A DNA stretch of 49,953 nt, from assembly GCA_031414695.1 (NCBI GenBank), contig JANNWG010000063.1:1-49953 (forward strand). The letters run 5' to 3'. The notes under the pieces are model-generated. The model was not told the DNA's origin. It was given only the letters and a program-made list of their open reading frames with translations, and ran no database searches. Position numbers and translations under genes: made by a program. This DNA comes from UKL13-2 sp031414695. GTDB lineage: Bacteria; Pseudomonadota; Gammaproteobacteria; Burkholderiales; Usitatibacteraceae. This document shows positions 45,555-49,953 of this stretch, one piece after another (the stretch's first letter is position 1; every line of letters starts with the position of its first letter).

Positions 45555-45584
45555 AAAGCCGCCTTACTAGCATAAGGCGGCTTT
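45555..45584 (-). terminator. Terminator of the rplM-rpsI operon
   Basis: AAAGCCGCCTTA-CTAGCA-TAAGGCGGCTTT perfect hairpin, 12-bp arms. On the minus strand it is followed by TTTTGCACTTTTTG. It lies 46 bp past the rpsI stop. Confidence 0.8.
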
Positions 45585-45629
45585 CTAACTTGCGGCTGTA
45601 GTCGCCGATACCCTCTTTGGCTAAATAAA

Positions 45630-46022
45630 TTAGCGTTTAGAGAATTGCTTACGACGACGCGCTTTACGTAGGCCGACTTTCTTACGTTCGACTTCACGTG
45701 CATCGCGAGTAACAAAACCAGCTTTGGACAATTGTGGCTTCAAATTTGCGTCAAAGTCGATGAGCGCGCGGGTAATACCGTGACGCACCGCACCAGCTTG
45801 GCCCGATTCACCACCGCCAAAAACGTTAACCATGATGTCAAACGCTTCAAGGTTACCCGTTAGTTCGAGCGGCTGGCGAACAATCATACGACCAGTTTCG
45901 CGTGAAAAATAAACGTCAAGCGCTTTATCGTTAACGACGATATTGCCCTTACCGGCTTTGATGAATACGCGCGCAACGGAACTCTTGCGACGACCCGTAC
46001 CATAATTATATTTACCGACCAT
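45630..46022 (-). CDS. rpsI: 30S ribosomal protein S9
   Basis: A 130-residue ribosomal protein uS9, the usual size. It begins YNYGTGRRKSSVARVFIKAG, contains NVFGGGESGQAGAVRHGITRAL, and ends in the basic tail RRRKQFSKR that reaches the P site. It lies 11 bp after rplM, the conserved pair. Confidence 0.98.
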   Translation of the reverse strand: MVGKYNYGTGRRKSSVARVFIKAGKGNIVVNDKALDVYFSRETGRMIVRQPLELTGNLEAFDIMVNVFGGGESGQAGAVRHGITRALIDFDANLKPQLSKAGFVTRDAREVERKKVGLRKARRRKQFSKR

Positions 46023-46033
46023 TATCTGGTTCC

Positions 46034-46462
46034 TTAAATCGAGAGTTCTTTGGGCTGCTGGGCAGAATGCGGATGCGTGCCGCCAGCGTAAATTTTTAGC
46101 TTCTTAATCATTGCATAGCCCAAAGGGCCTTTTGGCAACATACCTTTAACGGCTTTTTCAAGCACGCGCTCAGGATGTTTTTGCTGCAATTTGTTGAAGT
46201 TTGTTTCGTAAATACCGCCCGGATAACCGGTGTGGCGATAGTACGTTTTGTCTTCGGCTTTGTTGCCCGTAACACGGATTTTTTCGACATTGGTGACGAC
46301 GATAAAGTCGCCCGTATCGACGTGCGGGGTGTATTCAGGCTTATGTTTGCCACGCAGTCGCGATGCGACTTCAGCGGCTAGGCGACCCAATACTTTATCG
46401 GTCGCATCAACATGGTACCAACCGTGTACAACTTCATGCGGCTTGGCGGAAAAGGTTTTCAT
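46034..46462 (-). CDS. rplM: 50S ribosomal protein L13
   Basis: A 142-residue ribosomal protein uL13, an early assembly protein of the large subunit. It contains HGWYHVDATDKVLGRLAAEVASRLRGKHK and GMLPKGPLGYAMIKKLKIYAG. I chose the ATG at 46462 (MKTFSAKPHEV), which gives the exact family length; the open frame continues upstream to 46543 without family similarity. It is the promoter-proximal gene of rplM-rpsI. Confidence 0.98.
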   Translation of the reverse strand: MKTFSAKPHEVVHGWYHVDATDKVLGRLAAEVASRLRGKHKPEYTPHVDTGDFIVVTNVEKIRVTGNKAEDKTYYRHTGYPGGIYETNFNKLQQKHPERVLEKAVKGMLPKGPLGYAMIKKLKIYAGGTHPHSAQQPKELSI

Positions 46463-46803
46463 AATAGGCTCACTTAACTCACTTAAAGATTCGATTCGGC
46501 TGTTGAGCGCCGTTTTACGGTTACTCGTGATGCAATAGGTCAATATTTAACTCGTAACGCTTCGTCGCTACTAGCCAATCAACTTATTACATCTCGTTTA
46601 GCGCTCAGTCGTATAGTTTCGGGGGAGAAAACGATTAACGATTAGCAGAGCCCAAAATTTTAATGTATTCAATGCCCTGCCGTCAATCTTTGATTGCGCT
46701 TATTAATAGTTATGGCATATTTATCGCGTCAAGCCGATATCAGCTTGTATTGTATTTGCTGCACTATGCCACTCTCGCCACTCCGATTAAAAGGCTCTAA
46801 AAC

Positions 46804-47223
46804 ATGAAAATACGCGTTAATTGGCTCAAAAACATCGCTTTTGAGGCTGAAACTGAATCAGGCCACAAAATAATCATGGATGGCTCCCCCGATTTGGGCG
46901 GCGAAAATCGTGGCCCGCGGCCGATGGAGACTGTTTTAGCAGGCACAGGGGCTTGCAGCGCCATCGATGTGGTGCTTATTTTGAAAAAAGCACGACAGGC
47001 GGTTACAGATTGCGTAGTTGAAGTCACCGCTGATCGCGCACAAACTGACCCAAAAGTATTTACTCACCTACATTTTCATTATTTGGTTACCGGCACAGCG
47101 CTCGATGCCACAAAAGTTGCTCGCGCGATTCAGTTATCGGCTGATGTTTATTGCTCTGCCTCCGCTATGATGGCAAAAACCGCTGCGGTAACGCATGACT
47201 TTGAGATTATTGAAGAAAAATGA
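46804..47223 (+). CDS. OsmC/Ohr family protein
   Basis: A 139-residue OsmC-fold thiol peroxidase-like protein. Two reactive cysteines are present: Cys51 in TGACSAID and Cys117 in DVYCSASAM. The Cys51 context and PMETVLAGTGAC are typical of the YhfA-like branch of unknown substrate. The gene is divergent from rplM and converges with the Lrp-type gene. A long inverted repeat lies between them. Confidence 0.92.
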   Translation: MKIRVNWLKNIAFEAETESGHKIIMDGSPDLGGENRGPRPMETVLAGTGACSAIDVVLILKKARQAVTDCVVEVTADRAQTDPKVFTHLHFHYLVTGTALDATKVARAIQLSADVYCSASAMMAKTAAVTHDFEIIEEK

Positions 47224-47320
47224 AACTCGTTTATTGACGGGCGTTTTCAGACATTTATTCGTTGAGATGACCATCCATAGGCGGGTTTGTAAATTTGGAC
47301 ATTTTATCCAAATCATTTTG

Positions 47321-47395
47321 AACCACAGATGAACACAGATAAACACAGATGAAGTCGTATGCAATATCTGTGTTTATCTGTGTTCATCTGTGGTT
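47321..47395. repeat. Perfect 30-bp inverted repeat
   Basis: The arms 47321-47350 and 47366-47395 are exact complements, separated by 15 nt. Each arm carries repeats of CACAGAT/ATCTGTG spaced by 9-10 bp. It lies between two convergent genes and could form a very stable hairpin in either transcript. It lacks T-runs, so it is a dispersed repeat or a bidirectional terminator-like element. Confidence 0.85.
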
Positions 47396-47417
47396 AATAG
47401 TTTTTATACCTTAGCAA

Positions 47418-47855
47418 TCAGCGCTCGTACTTCACACTCAACACAATTGAGGTTTGAGTGCGCTCCACGCCTTCGTGGCGGCCTAATGTATCGAGCGAAA
47501 CATCCAGCTCGGCGGTGGTATCTGCCTGCAATACAACAAGCGCATCGTATTCACCTGAGAGCGCATAAATGCCACTAACACTCGGCATTTTTTTAAGCTT
47601 GGCGTAAAGCGCTTCGGCTTTTTTAGCGTCAATTCTTACTAGCGTATGGGCAGTAACGCGGCTTCTTGCATACGCAGGATCGAGCCTGACGGTATAGCCT
47701 TCAATCACACCGCCTTCTTCTAGTTTACGCAGCCGCTCCTGCACAGTCGCGCGAGCAAGTCCGAGTTGGCGTGCCAAATCCGCGACGCTCGCTCTAGCGT
47801 TTTGTTGCAACAGCGCAAGCAACTTCTGCTCCGCAGTGGTGATTGTTTTAGTCAT
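47418..47855 (-). CDS. Lrp/AsnC family transcriptional regulator
   Basis: A 145-residue feast/famine regulator. The N-terminal HTH (VADLARQLGLARATVQERLRKLE, about residues 19-41) is followed by VIEGYTVRLDP and a RAM ligand-binding domain with GEYDALVVLQADTTAELD. It is divergent from the lysine catabolic pair, so regulation of that pair by an amino acid is likely. Confidence 0.93.
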   Translation of the reverse strand: MTKTITTAEQKLLALLQQNARASVADLARQLGLARATVQERLRKLEEGGVIEGYTVRLDPAYARSRVTAHTLVRIDAKKAEALYAKLKKMPSVSGIYALSGEYDALVVLQADTTAELDVSLDTLGRHEGVERTQTSIVLSVKYER

Positions 47856-47982
47856 TATGATAGGTTAAGGCTGCGAATTGATAAATTTAGTACGAACATT
47901 ATGACATTTTGCCGCTGCCAATTGACATAGCGACGCGCTAAATTACGTGCTTAATTAAATGTCATTTCGCAAAGGAAATCGT

Positions 47983-49047
47983 ATGCATGTCGCACTCATC
48001 GGCTCAGGAAAAATTGGCGAGGCTATCGTCTCATTGTTTAACGCTAACGGCGGCTACAAAATCACAGTTGTCGACAAAGATATGGCGCGGTTAGCACCCA
48101 TGCAGGCACTCGGTGCTACCGTACATGCGGCGGATGTCGCGAGCGCTGATTTAGCGACCTTACTCAAAGGAGCTGACGTAATTTTATCGGCGTGCCCATT
48201 TTATTTAACACCTATTTTGGCGAAGCTCGCCTACACCATCAACGCACATTATTTTGATTTGACTGAAGACGTCGCAAGCACGCGCATTGTCAAAGACATC
48301 GCTAAAGATGCGAAGACCGCATTTGTGCCGCAATGCGGTTTGGCGCCGGGATTTATTTCGATAGCGGCGAATGAACTCGCGCAAAAATTTGACACCTTGC
48401 GCGATGTGAATATGCGTGTTGGTGCGCTGCCAATTTATCCAACCAATGCGTTGAAATACAATTTAACCTGGAGCACAGACGGGCTGATTAACGAATATTT
48501 GAACCCGTGTGAAGCGATTATCGACGGCAAAATTCGCGAGACACCACCGCTTGAAGAGCTTGAGCACTTCGCGTTAGATGGGTTGGACTATGAAGCCTTT
48601 AACACTTCTGGCGGGCTTGGCACACTCTGCGAAACGCTGGATGGCCGCGTCGAAAATCTAAATTACAAGACAGTTCGCTACCCCGGCCACTGCGCGATTA
48701 TGAAAATTTTGTTGAACGACTTGGGTCTCGGCAAACGTCGTGAATTATTAAAAGACGTAATGGAAACCGCAATTCCAATCACTTATCAAGACGTGGTGTT
48801 AGTGTTCGTTTCTGTTAGCGGACAGCGCGACGGCCGACTCGCGCAAGAGAGCTTTGCGAAAAAAATATACGCTAAAGAGGTTGGTGGCAAACTGTTGTCT
48901 GCAATTCAATTAACGACCGCATCAGGCATTTGTACAATGGTGGATTTACTCCGCGAAGGCAAAATCGCCAAAAGCGGCTTTATCCGCCAAGAGTCGATTA
49001 GCCTGCCCGCATTTTTAGCCAATCCATTTGGAAAGTATTACGCATGA
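47983..49047 (+). CDS. Saccharopine dehydrogenase / lysine 6-dehydrogenase family enzyme
   Basis: A 354-residue NAD(P)-dependent enzyme of the saccharopine-dehydrogenase family, with the Rossmann motif GSGKIGE at 7-13. The length and single-domain form match lysine 6-dehydrogenase (LysDH) and short saccharopine dehydrogenases. The next gene encodes an ALDH7 enzyme, so the product is likely aminoadipate 6-semialdehyde, which makes either assignment plausible. I chose ATG 47983 with AAAGGAAAT upstream over the longer frame at 47959. It overlaps the next gene by 4 nt. Confidence 0.8.
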   Translation: MHVALIGSGKIGEAIVSLFNANGGYKITVVDKDMARLAPMQALGATVHAADVASADLATLLKGADVILSACPFYLTPILAKLAYTINAHYFDLTEDVASTRIVKDIAKDAKTAFVPQCGLAPGFISIAANELAQKFDTLRDVNMRVGALPIYPTNALKYNLTWSTDGLINEYLNPCEAIIDGKIRETPPLEELEHFALDGLDYEAFNTSGGLGTLCETLDGRVENLNYKTVRYPGHCAIMKILLNDLGLGKRRELLKDVMETAIPITYQDVVLVFVSVSGQRDGRLAQESFAKKIYAKEVGGKLLSAIQLTTASGICTMVDLLREGKIAKSGFIRQESISLPAFLANPFGKYYA

Positions 49048-49953
49048 GCGCATTGGTAAATCAAACGCAGCAATTGCTTGAAAAACTTGGCGTTAATCTT
49101 CATGACATCAGTGGCAATGATGTTGTCGCCCGCACGCCAATTGACGGCGCCACCATTGCGACACTACGCGCCAATACTGCCGCTGAAGTTTCAGCAAAAA
49201 TTGGTGCAGCACAACAAGCATTTTTGCAATGGCGTAACGTGCCCGCGCCACGTCGTGGTGAGTTGGTGCGATTGTTTGGCGAAGTGTTGCGTGAAAACAA
49301 AGTGGCCCTTGGCGAATTAGTCACCATCGAATCCGGCAAGATCGCCCAAGAAGGCTTAGGCGAAGTCCAAGAGATGATAGACATTTGTGATTTTGCGGTC
49401 GGCCTCTCGCGCCAACTTTACGGTTTAACGATTGCGACCGAGCGTGCAAATCATCGCATGATGGAGCAGTGGCATCCATTGGGGGTGGTGGGTGTAATCA
49501 GCGCGTTTAATTTTCCGGTAGCGGTATGGGCTTGGAACGCTTGTTTGGCGCTGGTTTGCGGCAATGCAGTGGTGTGGAAACCATCAGAAAAAACGCTGCT
49601 TACAGCCCTTGCTTGCGAAGCGCTATTTGCCCAAACCGTGAAGCGATTTGAAGCGGCGGGTGGCGTGGTGCATGCGCATATTTGCCCCATAATTATTGGT
49701 GGCCCTGCCTGTGGTGAAGCGCTTACGCGGCACACGGACGTGGCGCTTATTTCTGCCACCGGCTCCACCCGCATGGGCCGTGCAGTTGCGCAAGTGGCGG
49801 CCGAGCGCTTTGCCAAAACTATCTTAGAACTAGGTGGCAATAACGCCATGATTGTGGCACCGAGTGCTGATTTAAAACTAGCTTCTCGCGCTTGTGTGTT
49901 CTCCGCCGTGGGCACGGCAGGGCAGCGTTGCACCACATTGCGCCGCTTAATTG
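49044..49953 (+). CDS. amaB: Aminoadipate-semialdehyde dehydrogenase (ALDH7), cut by window end
   Basis: The first 303 codons of an aldehyde dehydrogenase. It contains the ALDH7-type GVVGVISAFNFPVAVWAWN, VWKPSEKT, the nucleotide-fold ISATGSTRMGR, the general base Glu in LELGGNN, and the catalytic Cys296 in GQRCTT. ALDH7 enzymes oxidise 2-aminoadipate 6-semialdehyde to 2-aminoadipate in lysine breakdown. The ATG overlaps the stop of the previous gene (ATGA). The C-terminal 200 residues lie beyond the window. Confidence 0.88.
   Translation, partial: MSALVNQTQQLLEKLGVNLHDISGNDVVARTPIDGATIATLRANTAAEVSAKIGAAQQAFLQWRNVPAPRRGELVRLFGEVLRENKVALGELVTIESGKIAQEGLGEVQEMIDICDFAVGLSRQLYGLTIATERANHRMMEQWHPLGVVGVISAFNFPVAVWAWNACLALVCGNAVVWKPSEKTLLTALACEALFAQTVKRFEAAGGVVHAHICPIIIGGPACGEALTRHTDVALISATGSTRMGRAVAQVAAERFAKTILELGGNNAMIVAPSADLKLASRACVFSAVGTAGQRCTTLRRLI

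Noticed and set aside
47321..47395. CRISPR-like array made of CACAGAT repeats
   Set aside because: The repeats form a single hairpin with 9-10-bp units; there are no regular spacers and no cas genes.

Overview
The window is a chromosomal segment of a betaproteobacterium, most likely of or near the Burkholderiales, with an estimated GC of about 48%. The evidence is the gene order tpiA-secG-tRNA-Leu-nuoA..N, the block rplM-rpsI / coiled-coil membrane protein / bactofilin / erpA, a 3-hydroxybutyrate dehydrogenase paired with a patatin-like protein, and long single-polypeptide PurL and YgfZ proteins. Placement below class level is inference.

Layout. 1-450: the start of a gene leaving the window and three copies of a short palindromic repeat. 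505-2584: patatin-like protein and 3-hydroxybutyrate dehydrogenase. 2815-7423: purL and a YgfX-family membrane protein, divergent from ygfZ. 8549-12070: GNAT acetyltransferase, ppa, an HNH nuclease, queA and a tRNA-Leu. 12260-16513: a four-gene export operon (membrane-fusion protein, ATPase, two MacB/FtsX permeases). 16683-21476: an accessory stretch with a HigBA toxin-antitoxin pair, a small zinc-ribbon membrane protein, a TetR regulator divergent from a molybdopterin oxidoreductase, and broken remnants of mobB and fdxA. 21607-36740: the complete 14-gene complex I operon on the minus strand, with an extra cupin gene between nuoD and nuoE. 36819-38224: tRNA-Leu, secG and tpiA. 38403-43700: a 43-residue basic protein, a large secreted zinc metalloprotease, a PilZ-like protein and its partner. 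43830-46462: erpA, bactofilin, a coiled-coil membrane protein, rpsI and rplM. 46804-49953: an OsmC protein, then an Lrp/AsnC regulator divergent from a lysine catabolic pair (saccharopine/lysine dehydrogenase and an ALDH7 enzyme cut by the window end).

Most of the window is core metabolism: respiration, purine synthesis, tRNA modification, Fe-S assembly and translation. The most unusual points are the cupin gene embedded with 2-bp junctions in the nuo operon, the decayed molybdoenzyme cluster downstream of nuoN in which accessory genes are broken but the catalytic subunit is open, a probably leaderless higB promoter, a patatin with a histone/PhaF-like tail, and an unrecognised 43-residue basic protein with its own Shine-Dalgarno sequence and terminator. 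I did not see an unmistakably new multi-gene system; the cupin-in-nuo arrangement is the best candidate.
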